Counted from the stretch's first letter, positions 1 to 12,594 are shown. The stretch is DNA of 64,000 nucleotides from Strigamia acuminata (GCA_949358305.1 CASHSZ010000001.1:1-64000); one strand, 5' to 3'. The notes: a model not told the origin generated them from the letters alone. Numbers and translations: made by a program.

Positions 1-233
1 CGTCTAGCATTTTAAACGAATCGATGAAAACAAATGAAAACAAACAAACAAATTAATAAACAAATCGAATACATAAAAAAATAAAATAAAATAAAATAAA
101 ATAAAATAAAATAAAGATGAAATGAAATGAAATAAAATGAAATATTGGCCGTTTCGATCCTCGATGTCGCCTTTATCTGCCTATCCATCTATTCTGAAAT
201 GAGAGAAGAAAAGATGAGTATTCGAAGAGGCGC
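1..233. other. AT-rich intergenic DNA with AAATA/AAATG simple repeat
   Basis: About 60-140 is a run of imperfect pentanucleotides (aaata, aaatg). I see no splice-bounded exon here. It would be the 3' flank of the minus-strand gene at 234-1011. Confidence 0.6.
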
Positions 234-1011
234 TTAGTGGAGAATTCGCTCACTGTCCCGTTTCTTCGACTCGCGGGTAACCGCCGGTGCGTCGGAGGAG
301 CCACCAGTGTTGGGTGGCGGCTAAAAAAAAAAAAAAAAAAAAAAAACGAATGTTTGTCGAAATACGGGGAAAAAAAGGTGCGTACATGCACGGTGAACGT
401 TTTCCACCGACTGACTCACTCACCATGCGCATCAGCATTCTAACTATAGCGCGGTGCGCGTCCAACGCCAAACGCGAGAACACGGGGCCTCCAGCCGGGA
501 GCAACTCGACTCCATCGGCGACGTCTCGGTCGTCGCTCTCTTCCTCCTCTTCCTCTTCATCTTCTTCTTCTTCCTCTTCTTCTCCTTCTCCTCCCTCTCC
601 TCCTTCTTCGCCCTCTCCCTCCTCCGCCACTGTCTTTGCCGGAGCCTCCAGCCCGCCCGACAAGGGAGCGGCGGACGACGTAGATGGGACGGCGTCGCTC
701 GACGACGAGGCGACGACGCGCGCTGGCGACGATTCTCCGTCTTGACGCGGCTGGAAAATGGAGGGGGAATAGGCGAATGAATAGACGAATGAACGACGAC
801 AATCTTGACGGGATACCTTTTTGGTTGGCGCCGGATCGCCCGCTTCCCCGGGACGCTTTACCGTTCGCTGCGTCTCCGGCGACTGTGGCTGCGTCGGCGT
901 CTCCGACGTCCCCGGTGACGGTGGTTGCGACGGTAGCTGCGACTGCGGCGGCTGCAGCTGCGTCAGCGCCTCGTTCTCGCTCCCACTCTCGCTCTCGTTT
1001 TCGATCGGCAT
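234..1011 (-). CDS. Acidic, proline/serine-rich protein of unknown function, 3 exons
   Basis: I do not recognise the family. The model joins 1011-817, 750-424 and 320-234; all three exons are in phase 0 and give 202 residues. Donors are GTATCC after 817 and GTGAGT after 424. Acceptors are CCAG before 750 and TTTAG, behind a 22-base T run, before 320. Residues 1-65 start MPIENESESGSENE, continue Gln/Pro-rich, and end in a basic cluster APTKK. The second exon has a Ser-rich start, then an acidic run of about 45 residues that is almost all Glu/Asp/Gly, then the more ordinary stretch SRLALDAHRAIVRMLMRM. The last exon is short and charged (KKRDSERILH). A nuclear, disordered protein is a reasonable inference. 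A longer single-exon reading through both introns also exists, but in-frame readthrough gives low-complexity Phe runs and is unlikely. The splice sites are predicted by eye. Confidence 0.55.
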
Positions 1012-1825
1012 CTGTAGAGAAGGAATAAATTAAATTAAATTGAATTAAATCGAAGCGCGAGCGCGGTAAAACCGAAAGAAGAAGGGGTGGAGGTGAGGAA
1101 AAGAGACCGAAGGACGAGCGAGAGGGGGGCGCTATAGTTTCACCGCACGACTCGTTGCACTATACGAATTGCCCCGAAACAAACGCCTATTTATTTCTTT
1201 ATTTTTTTTTATTTATTCATTCATTCGTTAATCTCGTCCACTCGTTAAGTTTTATCAAATTCGTTAAACTCGTTCGTCCATTCGTCAAATTGGTCGTTTC
1301 GTCTAGCGACGAGAACAACGGCGACGCTAACGTTTACGCGAGTAACTCGGTGAGTTCGTGCATTCTGCGCACGCAAAACGCGAACGCGGCCAATTGACAA
1401 AATAACATTTTACAAGTAATGGTTTAATAATTTACCTCCGTGTGCGAAGCGCGTGTCGCGTCCATTGTGTCTGTCTGTCTGATTTTGGCGAATGAACCGA
1501 CGCGACGCCCGGTGATAACAATGGCGATAATGACACGCGACGTAGCATACTTCTAGCTAAACAACAATAATAATAATAATTCATTAAAAAAATAAAATGA
1601 AATAGAATAATTAAATAAACAAACAAAATAATAAATAGATAAATAAATAAATAAATAAATAAATAAGTCGAAAATAAATAAACTAGCGGCGGGACGGGCC
1701 GAGGTCAGAGATTTTGCTCCGTTCTCGCGTCTGTCTATTCCGGGTAGAGGGAGGGAGCGAACGGGCGCGCGCCGGACATCGCTCGGAATTAAAAAACGGG
1801 TAACGGGGGAAGACAGACAGTCGAA
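1012..1825. other. Intergenic region with simple repeats
   Basis: This holds the likely promoter side of the minus-strand acidic gene. About 1315-1350 lies between TCTAG and GTGAGT and reads open (SSDENNGDANVYASNS); it could be one short plus-strand exon but nothing supports it further. AATA/AAAT microsatellites lie at 1566-1680. Confidence 0.4.
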
Positions 1826-2771
1826 ATTTGATTCCCCGGTCGTGGAATCGACTCCGCGACCCGTGCTTTAACGGTTAATTGGATTATCTTCGTCGTGACT
1901 TATCGGGATAAAAATTTTATAGAAAATCGGCCGTATCGTATTTTATTTTCATCTTCCGAGGGTCTCGCGTCGTCGTTGTGGACGGGAGTCTTCCCGAACA
2001 CGTTCGACGGGCTTCGCGAATGCTTTCAGATCGGACGCGGAACTCGGGCCCGCCGCTCGGTCGAGCGGCGCCAGTACCCGCCGAGCGGCGCGGTATCCGA
2101 TCAAATAACTCCCTTGCTTCGTCACGGTCTCGGACTGGCCTTCGGGCCGGTCAAAATAACAAATAAATGAATAAATCGAAAATAGAACGCCCCCGTCCCG
2201 GCGAGACTAGGGGCGGGTGGCGTCGTTGAGCGGCGGCAGCGGCGGCGGTAGCCCCGACGACTCGCCCCGAAAATAAGCTCCCGCACCAGCATTCCTTCGT
2301 CCGTCTAAACCTCGCAGCGCGTGCGGTCGCGTGCATTCTACTCGTGTCCGGTGTGGCGATCGGTACAGAGTAAAAAAAAGATCACCCGAAAAAGAAAGAC
2401 GATTAAAGTTTTAATTCTCCGGTCGTGGAACCGACTTTGCGGTTCGTGCTTTAACCGTTAATTAGGTTATCTTCGTCGCAACTCGTCGTAATAAAAATTT
2501 CACAGAAAATCAGCCGTTTCGTATTTTATTTTCATCTTCCGGGGGTCTCGCGCCGTCGTTGTGGACGGGAGTCTTCCCGAACACGTTCGATGGGTTTTGC
2601 CGACACTTTCAGATCGAATGCGGAACTCGGGCCCGTCGCTCGGTCGAGCGGCGCCAGTACCCGCCGAGCGGCACGGTATCCGATACCCGTCTTTTTTAAA
2701 CCTCCCTTGCTTCGTCGGTCTCAGACTGGCCTTCGGGTCGGTCAAAATAAATAAATAAATAAATAAATGAA

Positions 2772-2822
<51 letters not shown>

Positions 2823-5800
2823 GTAGGTCGGGAAATAGAACGCGTTCGTCCCGGCGAATAGTGGCAGCTGGGGTCGTCGAGTGAGTGGCGGCGGCAGCGG
2901 CAACCTCGATGACTCGCCCCGAAAATAAAGTCCCGCGTCGGCATCCCTTCGTGCGTCCTTCGTCCGTCTAATCCTCGCAGCGCGTGCGGTCGCGTGCATT
3001 CTACTCGTGTCCGATGTAGCGACCGGTACGAGGTAAAAAAAATATCACACGAAAAAGAAAGACGATTAAAATTTTAATTCTCCGGTTGTGGAACCGACTT
3101 CGCGGTTCGTGCTTTAATCGTTAATTAGATTATCGTCGTCGCAATTTATCGGAATAAAATTTTTACGGAAAATTGACATTTCCGTATTTCATTTTCATCT
3201 TTCGGGGGTCTTGCGCCGTCATAATCGGAGCGAGTCTCGCTCGATGCGTTCGACGGACTTTGTGGGAGTTTCCAGATCGCCAGCGGAACGAGGGGCCGTG
3301 GCTCGTCCGAGCGGCGCAGTACCCGTCGAGTGGCGCGGTACCCGAGTTCTTGCATCCAACGGTGGACACATCTTTGTCGAGAGCACCTCTCGGTCTCAGA
3401 CCGGCCTTCGGGCCGGTCAAAAAAAATAAACAAATAAATAAATAAATAAATAAATAAACGAGTCGGCGAATAAAGGCGGTTGGGGTCGCTGGACGGTGGC
3501 GGTGGTGGTGGCAGCGGCAACCCCGACGACTCGTCGCAAAAGATAAGCTCCCGCGCCGGCATCCGTTTGCTCGTCTAAACCTCGCAGTGCGCGTGCGGTC
3601 GCGTGCATTCTACTCGTGTCCGATGTGGCGATCGGCATAGATCACCCGAAAAAGGAAAGACGATTAAAATTTTAATTCTCCGGTCGTGGCACCGACTTTG
3701 CGGCTCGTGCTTTAACCGTTAATTAGGTTATCTTCGTCGTAATTCGTTGGAATAAAATTTTTATAGAAAATCAGCCGTTATGCATTTTATTTTCATCTTC
3801 CGGGGGTCTCGTGCCGTCGTAGTAGGCGTTAGTTTCAATCATCGCGTTCTACGGATTTTGAGGGGATCCTCAGATCGAGACCAAAGTGAGAGGGCCGTCG
3901 CCCCCGTCTCGTGCGCCGCTCGATCCCCGTTGGATGACAAGATGGCATTCGCCTCTCCCACCCGAGGATCGGTCGGTGGTGCGGTATTTATGCTTGTGCA
4001 CCAAATGGGTGGTCGACAGGTCCCCAATCGGTCTCGGGCTCAGACTGGCCTTCGGGCCGGTCAAAATAACAAATAAATGAATAAATCGGAAATAGAACGC
4101 TCCCGTCCCGGCGAGACTAGGGGCGGGTGGCGTCGTTGAGCGGCGGCAGCGGCGGCGGTAGCCCCGACGACTCGCCCCGAAAAAAGGCTCCCGCACCGGC
4201 ATTTCTTCGTCCGTCTAAACCTCGCAGCGCGCGTGCGGTCGCGTGCATTCTACTCGTGTCCGGTGTGGCGATCGGTACGGGGTAAAAAAAAAATATTACA
4301 CGCAAAAGGAAAGACGATTAAAATTTTAGTTCTCCGGTCGTGGAACCGACTTTGCGGTTCGTGCTTTAACCGTTAATTAGGTTATCTTCGTCGCAACTCG
4401 TCGTAATAAAAATTTCACAGAAAATCAGCCGTTTCGTATTTTATTTTCATCTCACGGTGGTCTGGCGCCGTCATAGTCGACGGAAGTCTCTCCGAACACG
4501 TTCAACGGGCTTCACGAACGCTTTCAGATCGAATGCGGAACTCGGGCCCGCCGCTTGGTCGAGCGGCGCAGTACCCGCCGAGCGGCGTGGTAGCCGGGTT
4601 CTCGCGTATGGCGATAGGGGGTCCTTTCTAAACAAACACCTCTCTCGGTCTCAGACTGGCCTTCGGGTCGGTCAAAATAATAAATAAATGAATCGGAAAT
4701 AGAACGCACCCGTTCTCGCTCGGTCTACCGGCGAATGGGAGCAGTTGGGGCCGTTGAGCGGCGACGACAGCAGCCCTAACGACTCGTCCCGAAAATAAGT
4801 TTCCGCACCGACATCCGTTCGCTTATTTAAACCCCATGACGCGCGCGTGGTTGCCTGCATTTTTCGGCTTGTTTCGACACGTTTCGACGTCGACGCGCGA
4901 CCGTGAGCAAAGTCCTCAGCAACATATGGACATGAGTGTGTCTTTGCTCGCGATCTACGCGTTTGAGCGCGTTACGACGCGCGATAATGCACGTGATGCG
5001 ATGGGGGTGAGCGCGACACGGGCTTTTGGCGCGGGCGTCGGTAATGATGTCCGTCAACGTGGATGAATGTCCGCGAAGTGTTTGGTGTTTATGGCAACGC
5101 ACCAGGACGCAATTAACAACCAACAAGAATTAAAAATATAACTGTTTAACAAAAAGAAACTCCTATAATGTTGAAACAATAAAGAAAACGCAAAATTCAG
5201 ATTCAAATTTAGATTTGAATTAGGTCAGATTAGGCCAGGTTGTAGATCCACAGACTCTCGAGACGACAACAAGAAAATAAAAAGGATGCGTTTATCGTTT
5301 GTAGGTAGAATCTCGCGCCGAGTTAAATAAAAGTCTTTAAAAAATAGAAATCGATTTCCCGGTCGTAGAATTAATTTTGTGTCATGTGATCCAGTCATTA
5401 ATTAGATTTTCGTGGTAGATGTTGCGTGAAACAAGATCGTGAACGTCTCAATTGGTTTACGATTTAAATTTCATCTCGCAATACACGCTGCACCAACGTA
5501 GTCGACGCGAGTTTATATCACTGCACTCGATGGGTTTTGTGAGCATTTTTAGACCAATCGATCGTACAGCTTGTTTGCTAGTCTTCCTTTCGAGGTCAGT
5601 AGTTAACTCTTTGCACTCAATCTGTACGAGTCGCGGTAGCCGGGTTCTTGCATTCTATGATGCTGTTGGTTCCAACGGCGATACGCGTCTCCCGCCTCTC
5701 GGTCTCAGACTGGCCTTCGGGCCGGTCAAAAAAAAAGAAAAAAATTAATAAATAGATAAATAAGTCGGGAACAAAACGCATCCATCCCGACGAATAGTGA

Positions 5801-8235
5801 CAGTTGGGCTCGTTGAGCGGCGGCAGCGGCGGCGGTAGCCCCGACGACTCGCCCCGAAAATAAGCTCCCGCACCGGCATTTCTTCGTCCGTCTAAACCTC
5901 GCAGCGCGCGTGCGGTCGCGTGCATTCTACTCGTGTCCGGTGTGGCGATCGGTACGGGGTAAAAAAAAAAATATTACACGCAAAAGGAAAGACGATTAAA
6001 ATTTTAATTCTCCGGTCGTGGAACCGACTTTGTGGTTTGCGTTTTAACCGTTAATTAGGTTATCTTCGTCGCACTTTATCGCAATAAAAATTTTATAGGA
6101 AACCCGCCGCTCCGCATTTTATTTTCACCTCCCGGGGGTCTTGCGCCGTCGTATTCGATGGCAGTCGCCTTCGGTGCGTTCAATTGACCCCGTGAGTGCT
6201 TTCGGATCGAGACCGATGTGAGAGGTCGACATTCACGCCCCGACGATCGGTGCGGACCACTGGCATTTTTTCACCCATCCGTTTATCGGTCGTCGGTCCG
6301 ATGCACGCTCCAGCCAGTGATTTTGTCGACGGGTCTCCGAGAGCGGTCTCGGTCTCAGACTGGCCTTCGGGCCGGTCAAAATAATAAATAAATAAATAAA
6401 TAAATAAATGGATCGGAAATAGGTCGCACCCGTCCCGGCGAGAATAAGGGTGGGTGGCGTCGTTGAGCGACGTCAGCGGCAGCGACGTCAGCGGCAGCGA
6501 CAGCCCCGACGACTAACTCGCCCCGAAAATAAGGTCCTGCGCCGGCATCCGTTCGTTCGTTCAAACCTCGCAGCGCTCGTGCGGTCGCGTGCATTCTACT
6601 CGTGTCCGACGTGGCGATCGGTACGGAGTAAAAAAAAAAAAGATCATCAGAGAAAGGAAGACGATTAAAATTTTAATTCTCCAGTCGTGGCACCGACTTT
6701 GCGGTTCGTGCTTTAACCGTTAATTAGGTTATCTTCGTTGTGGCAGATTCGAATAAAAGTTTTACAAAATAATCGTCGTTTTACATTTTTAAATCATTTC
6801 CCAGGGACCGTGTACCGTCGCAGTCGATGCGAGTCCCGGTCATCGCATCCGATAGACATTGCGGACGTTTTTCAGATCGAGACTGGAGTACCTGTTGAGT
6901 ACCAAATGGCCGGTCGGTCGTTGGTGTGGTTCCGTCTCCTAAAATGTTCGTCGCCATTTTCTGTTGGTCGAGTCGCCTACCATCCAATGGTCGGTCGGTG
7001 GGTCTCGGTCTCAGACTGGCCTTCGGGCCGGTCAAAATAACAAATAAATGAATAAATCGGAAATAGAACGTCCCCGTCCCGGCCAGAATAGGGGCAGGTG
7101 GTGTCGTTGAGCGGCGTCAGCGGCAGCGACAGCCCGGACGAATCGCCCCGAAAATAAGGTCCTGCGCTGGCATCCGTTTGTTCGTTCAAACCTCGCAGCG
7201 CTCGTGCGGTCGCGTGCATTCTACTCGTGTCCGACGTGGCGATCGGTACGGAGTAAAAAAAAAAAAGATCATCAGAGAAAGGAAGACGATTAAAATTTTA
7301 ATTCTCCGGTCGTGGCACCGACTTTGCGGTTCGTACTTTAACCGTTAATTAGGTTATCTTCGTCGTAATTCGTTGGAATAAAAATTTTATAGAAAATGAG
7401 CCGTTTCGTATTTTATTTTCATCTTCCGGGGGTCTCGCGCCGTCGTTGTGGACGGGAGTCTTCCCGAACACGTTCGATGGGTTTTGCCAACACTTTCAGA
7501 TCGAACTCGGGACTCGGGCCCGCCGCTCGGTCGAGCGGCGCACAGTACCCGCCGAGCGGCGCGGTATCCGATATAAAAGGACCCTTGCTTCGCCACGGTC
7601 TCAGACTGGCCTTCGGGCCGGTCAAAATAATAAATAAATAAATAAATAAATAAGTCCGAAAATGGAACGTATCCGTCCCGACGAATAGATGCGGTTGGGG
7701 TCGTTGAGCGACAGCGGCGGCAGCGGCAGCCCCGACGACTCGCCCCGAAAATAAGCTCCCTTACCGGCATTCCTTCGACCGTCTAAACCTCGCAGCATGC
7801 GTGCGGTCGCGTGCATTCTACTCGTGTCCGATGTGGCGATCGGTACGAGGTAAAAAAAATATCACACGAAAAAAGAAAGACGATTAAAATTTTAATTCTT
7901 CGGTCGTGGGACCGACTTTGCGGTCCGTGCTTTAACCGTTAATTAGGTTATCTTCGTCGTAATTCGTTGGAATAAAAATTTTATAGAAAATGAGCCGTTT
8001 CGTATTTTATTTTCATCTTCCGGGGGTCTCGCGCCGTCGTTGTGGACGGGAGTCTTCCCGAACACGTTCGATGGGTTTTGCCAACACTTTCAGATCGAAC
8101 TCGGGACTCGGGCCCGCCGCTCGGTCGAGCGGCGCACAGTACCCGCCGAGCGGCGCGGTATTTGATACCCGTCTCTGTAAAAGCAGCCGTGCTTTTTCGG
8201 TCTCAGACTGGCCTTCGGGCCGGTCAAAATAATAA
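1826..8235 (+). repeat. Tandem array of ten ~600-660-bp units, each with a TTCG hairpin, usually followed by an (AAAT)n tail
   Basis: Ten units are recognised by shared order: a segment near cggtcgtggaaccgac, a segment near ccgtcgttgtggacggg, a palindrome GCCGCTCG-gt-CGAGCGGC in the better copies, a hairpin of form GACTGGCC-TTCG-GGCCGGTC, an A-rich tract (mostly AAAT repeats), a (CGGCGG/CAGCGG) region, then gcgtgcattctactcgtgtc. The hairpins lie at 2133, 2724, 3399, 4043, 4654, 5708, 6358, 7014, 7604 and 8206 (each 20 bp). Spacing is 591-675 bp except 1,054 bp between the fifth and sixth, where about 4,860-5,340 is unrelated DNA. Units at 7.4-7.6 and 8.0-8.2 kb are almost identical over several hundred bases, while others differ in the middle. 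All ORFs inside are short and not conserved between units, so I treat the array as noncoding. Confidence 0.85.
3399..3418 (+). other. Representative perfect TTCG-tetraloop hairpin of the array
   Basis: GACCGGCC-TTCG-GGCCGGTC is a perfect 8-bp stem closed by C(UUCG)G if transcribed. In seven of the other nine units the fourth pair is T-G, and in units 2 and 5 both the fourth and sixth pairs are wobble. Every copy keeps eight pairs, and an A-rich tract follows, as it would at the 3' end of a small RNA or SINE. Confidence 0.6.
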
Positions 8236-9473
8236 ATAAATAAGTCGAGAATGGGCCACCGCCGGCCGGTGGGGCCAATCGTCGCGGGTGGGTGGGGCAG
8301 GCAGCCAACCGTCCACCGATCGATCGATCGATTGATTGATCGACCGACCAATCAATCGGTTTTCAGATTTCGGGTTTTCACGGGTCCCAGGTTTTTCAGG
8401 TTTTTCAGATTTTTCAGATTTCAGATTTCAGATTTCAGATTTCAGATTTCACATCGAATAATGTACGGAGTCTCTTCGGTGCCATTCTCATTTTGACCGT
8501 TAAGGACAGACAGACTGCTCCTCGACCAGGACCGACTAATGCGACAACTAGACCCGTCGCCCGTCGCGCGAGCCCGCCTCATTTTTTTCGCTCGTTTATT
8601 CACGCTTAGTTTTAAGAAAAATTTTCAAATTTTACAAATGTACACAAATAAAAAGACCGTTTACTTTTCGCTCCAATTGTTTATTCTTTATACGCCTTTA
8701 CAACTCTTACGAGAAGATAAATAGAAAGCGAGAAAATATAATCGATCAACCACGCCGTCGGCGCCTAACCCGAACCCGTAGTCCCCGCTTCGTTCTTCTC
8801 CTCCCCGTTCACGGGACGGGCCGAACACCGAACACCGAGCGCCGAGCGCTGCGCGGGCACCCGGTGGCGCAACCGGGCAACATGACGCGGCACGATTCAA
8901 AACGCCGATCGTTTATTCGTTTCATTTTATTTTGTTTCGTTTCGTTTCATTTTATTGTTTCACTTTGTTTTATTTTGTTTCATTTTTTCTTTTTAATTCG
9001 CATCGCCGAGCGTCGCGTCGCAGCGCCGTGACATCGAGGTGAACAGCGGATCAAGCTTTTTCCCGCCATTGTTGTGCCCTTCTCCTTCTTCGCGACGCAC
9101 ACGCGTACATATATCGGTTCGCTGGACTCCGTAGAGTGGGAAAAACAAACAAACAAACAAACAAAAAAAAAACGAACAAACGAGTAAGTAAGGCTATCCA
9201 ATCGCATTATTTCTTAAAAAAAAAACAAACAAACGAGAGAAGAAACGGAACGGGCGAATAAAAACGGCGTGCCATGCGGGACAGCGTGCGTGAGCACGGA
9301 GGAGGGGGGAAACCCCGTCGATATCAAACGACTAGATTCAACGTTGGTTTTGTGGTTACTACTCGCGGCGCTATTATTTGTCCGTCCGTTCGTCCGTTAA
9401 TCGGTCTAATGAATTAACCAATTAATTGATTAAACGACCAATTCGTTTATAAGTAGGCGATTGATCGACGAAA
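8236..9473. other. Intergenic DNA with minisatellite and pentamer repeats
   Basis: A 7-bp minisatellite (tttcaga) occupies about 8400-8450, following ttttcag-type degenerate copies. TTTCG/TTTTG pentamers lie at 8930-8990 and (AAAC)n runs at 9145-9235. No supported exon is seen. This is the upstream region of the gene starting at 9474. Confidence 0.5.
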
Positions 9474-10773
9474 ATGGACGACGAGCAACGAGGAGTGGGC
9501 GAAGAACGGACGGGAGTGAACCCCGAGGGCGGAGGTGTCACGGAGACCCACGCGGAAACAGGCGCCGAGGAGGTGGTGCACGTTTTGTCGTCGCCGAACG
9601 GAACAGCGGGAACCGAGAGCGCGGACCCGGGCGCCAGCCAGTCGTTTCCGAGCACGTTGTCCGGATTGGAAGGTGTACGCAAACCCCGTCCAATGTAAGT
9701 ACCACGGCGCGACCGGGTTCGTGCGGGATACCATTTACATTCGTTTTCGTTTTTCGATAGACGACTCGACAGCGACAACGACGACGACAGCGACAATGGC
9801 AATGGCAACAACGGCGGTGGCGGCGACAACGGCAACGGCGGCAACGAAGCCAACGACGGCAACAGCGGCGGTGACGGGGCAACGGGGCGCGAGGTCGAAG
9901 CCATGCAAGCCAAGATCAACACCCTGGAAGTTGAACTGGAAGAATTGAGGTCGAACCTCGCCAACCACGGCGAAAGACTGGGGGCTCTCGAGGCGATGCT
10001 CCCAGTCCCTCCCAGCGGGTCGCAGTCGCAACAAACAGACTTTGGCTCCTACGACTCTGCGAAGGTGAGCAACGGCGCCCGCCCGTGTCGTCGATTCACT
10101 CGTTTTTTCTTCTTCTTCTTCTTCTTCTTCGTTCAGGACAAGCCCGTTCGCAGCAGGGTGGGGATGTGTTGGCTGTGCCGCAGGAAGCGCGCGAACTACG
10201 CCTACGACGACGACGACGGCGACGGCGACGACGACGACGGCGATGGGGGCGGATGGAAACCGGCTGGCCCACTCAAGGACATTGGCGATCACTGGCGGAG
10301 TGTGCACACCGTAGCCAGAGACTTTGAGGCGGCCAGGCAATTGCTGCGCGGCCACATCGGCACATTCGACGGCTTTTGCCAGGTACGTATGTATGCATGT
10401 GTTTCCTCGCGCGGTCTCTCGGTGTCGTCGCTGAACAAATCGTATGTTTTTGTTTTTTTTGTTTTTTTTACCCGACAGGAACTGTTTTCGACGACGGAGC
10501 ACGCGTCCGACTGCCCTTTGTGCGACACGCAGCCGGATGACCTGAGGCAACATCTTTGGACGAAACATAAATTTTACGTACCGATCGCGACGATAAGGTC
10601 GAGCATCGACCAAAGGGGATGCGACGAACCGAAACTACCGGCGCCGAAACGCCCGGCGCCGCAACGTGTCCCGGATCAACCGAAACGACGAAAGGGCGAG
10701 GCAGAAAAGAAGGTGAAAGAAAAACGCCTCGGTTTATTCGTTCGTTCATTGATTATTTTAATTTTTTATTCAC

Positions 10774-10833
<60 letters not shown>

Positions 10834-12455
10834 ACACACACACACAGGTAGTCATCCCAGTAGAACAAAGCAACTTGGACCTGATGAAGGAAGGGTACAC
10901 GAAGTGGATGTCGAACGTGCGTGACTGACTCGCGTCGAGGACTCGATCAATCTATCGATCGAATTGACTCGTTCGTTTTCTTTTTCAGGAAGCCATCGAC
11001 ATGGTGCAACAACGCCCGGTGCTGGATCTCCTCTTCGGAAAGGACAAAGTCAGGGGCTTGTTTTCCATGCCCGCTTCTTTCCCTTCCCCGCGTCCCTCTC
11101 CTCTCGCTGGTACCTTTCGCATTGCCCCCGCTGCTGCAACTGCTCTTCGCACCGCCGAGCAACGCGCCAAATCCGCCGCCGAGCAACGCGCCAAATCCGC
11201 CGCCGAGCAACGCGCCAAATCCGCCGCCGAGCAACGCGCCAAATCCGCCGCCGAGCAACGCGCCAAATCCGCCGCCGAGCAACGCGCCAAATCCGCCGCC
11301 GAGCAACGCGCCAAATCCGCCGCCGAGCAACGCGCCAAATCCGCCGCCGAGCAACGCGCCAAATCCGCCGCCGAGCAACGCGCCAAATCCGCCGCCGAGC
11401 AACGCGCCAAATCCGCCGCCGAGCAACGTGCCAAACCCACCACCGAGCAACGCGCCAAATCTACTGTTGTTGCCGCTAAACACGCCGGATCCATTAAACG
11501 TGCAGACGACAATAGCAACAGCAGCAGCAGCAGCGGCGGCGACGACGACGGCGCCGAGGACAGTGGTGCCGACCTCTTCACCGGCGCCCGCCCCGATCGT
11601 GGTGCCGGTGCCGGTGCCACCAGCAAGTCCCGAGAATACGACGTCGACCTCTCGCGCAATCCCATCACCGTACGCGGCTTCACTTTCGTGCGTAGTCGGG
11701 TACCCGGCATCCCGCTCGTCCGCGACGACGACGATGATGAGGAACGCGCTCGCCGCGAAGTCCGCAAGAAGAACCGCGCGAAGGTAGAGTGCGAAGGCCA
11801 AATGATCCGCGCACAGAGTCGCGAGATACAGCGTCGGCGAGAAAGTGAGTTCGAACTCGAACACGCCGAACACGAGCCCTCGCCCGGGCACAGTCGCGGC
11901 ACCGGGTCGCGGTCGCGGTCGCGGTCGCGGTCGCGGTCGCAATCGCGGTCGCAGTCGCAGTCGCGGTCGCAGTCGCAGTCGCGGTCGCGGTCGCGATCGC
12001 AGTCGCGGTCGCGGTCGCAGTCGAAGGAGTCGCGATCGAAGGAGTCGCGATCGAAGGAGTCGCAGTCGCAGTCGTGGTCGCAGTCGCGGTCATCTTCTTC
12101 GCGGCCGTTTTCGCAACCGTTCAAGGTAAGAAACGAAAAATCTCGTCCCGTATTGTCTCGTTTTTCTTTCTTTCTTTCTTTCTTTCTTTCTCGTATCCGT
12201 TCACAAATTCGCTCGTTTCAAATTTCAGACGTCCCTGTATCGCCACGATCGGAGTGGTGCCGCTGGCTCCAAGGCAACCGGTTGCGACAGTATCTACTGT
12301 CTCGGGGTGGCCGACCCGCGGATCAAATGCTCCGAGTGTTTATGCTCGGTGCACGAAGAGTGCGTGGGGCGGCCGTGGACCAAACGACTCGGCCGAAGCG
12401 AAGGTTTTGTCTGCAGCGGTTGTCGCGACGAACCCCTCTGCTCCAAACTGCGGTA

Positions 12456-12502
<47 letters not shown>

Positions 12503-12581
12503 CGGTGTTGATCGTTTTTCGTTCGTCGAACTAATCCCGAATTTCTCTCGCAGGTGCTCCGTCTACACGACCAAAGTGTAG
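9474..12581 (+). CDS. Multidomain zinc-finger / SR-rich / PHD-like protein, 8 exons
   Basis: Proposed exons are 9474-9694, 9761-10064, 10137-10382, 10479-10712, 10848-10916, 10989-12125, 12229-12452 and 12554-12581. All have GT-AG borders and compatible phases, giving 820 residues. In order: an acidic N-terminus; an Asn/Gly/Asp run; a coiled coil (AMQAKINTLEVELEELRSN, about residues 128-160); a first finger CWLC followed, after an Asp/Gly-rich loop, by DHWRSVH; a linker with RQLLRGH; a second finger CPLC...LRQHLWTKH; a basic segment; thirteen AEQRAKS-type octad repeats; an Arg-Ser dipeptide domain; and a C-terminal PHD-like finger (CDSIYC, KCSEC, VHEEC, VCSGC). The first PHD knuckle is C-x4-C, wider than usual. 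A nuclear role in chromatin or RNA is inferred from SR plus PHD-like parts only. If the last intron is not spliced, translation stops at 12454 and only nine residues are lost. A degenerate copia element begins just after the stop. Confidence 0.6.
11149..11456 (+). repeat. 24-bp coding minisatellite (13 units)
   Basis: About thirteen copies of a 24-bp unit encode the octad S-A-A-E-Q-R-A-K inside exon 6 of the preceding gene. Inner copies are identical at DNA level; the last two have drifted. All six frames stay open because the unit length is a multiple of three, which creates long shadow ORFs. Copy number is likely to vary between individuals. Confidence 0.9.
11908..12073 (+). repeat. Hexanucleotide SR-coding repeat
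   Basis: Runs of cggtcg/cagtcg encode alternating Arg-Ser and Gln-Ser dipeptides, and a 15-bp unit (KESRS) is repeated three times at 12020-12060. This is the SR domain of the 8-exon gene. Confidence 0.85.
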
Positions 12582-12594
12582 ACAGAGAATGCGC
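12576..12594. repeat. 19-bp inverted repeat, left copy (partner 15062-15080)
   Basis: gtgtagacagagaatgcgc here is the exact reverse complement of 15062-15080. The left copy carries the TAG stop of the zinc-finger/SR gene and the first ATG of the copia fragment. The right copy lies inside the coding exon of the downstream gene. Confidence 0.9.

Noticed and set aside
1826-8235. Protein genes within the 600-bp array
   Set aside because: Short frames are not in the same position or sequence between units.
10947-12124. Long minus-strand frames across 10.9-12.1 kb
   Set aside because: They are shadows of the 24-bp coding repeat and the SR hexamers; the plus-strand frame has correct splice borders and a PHD-like end.
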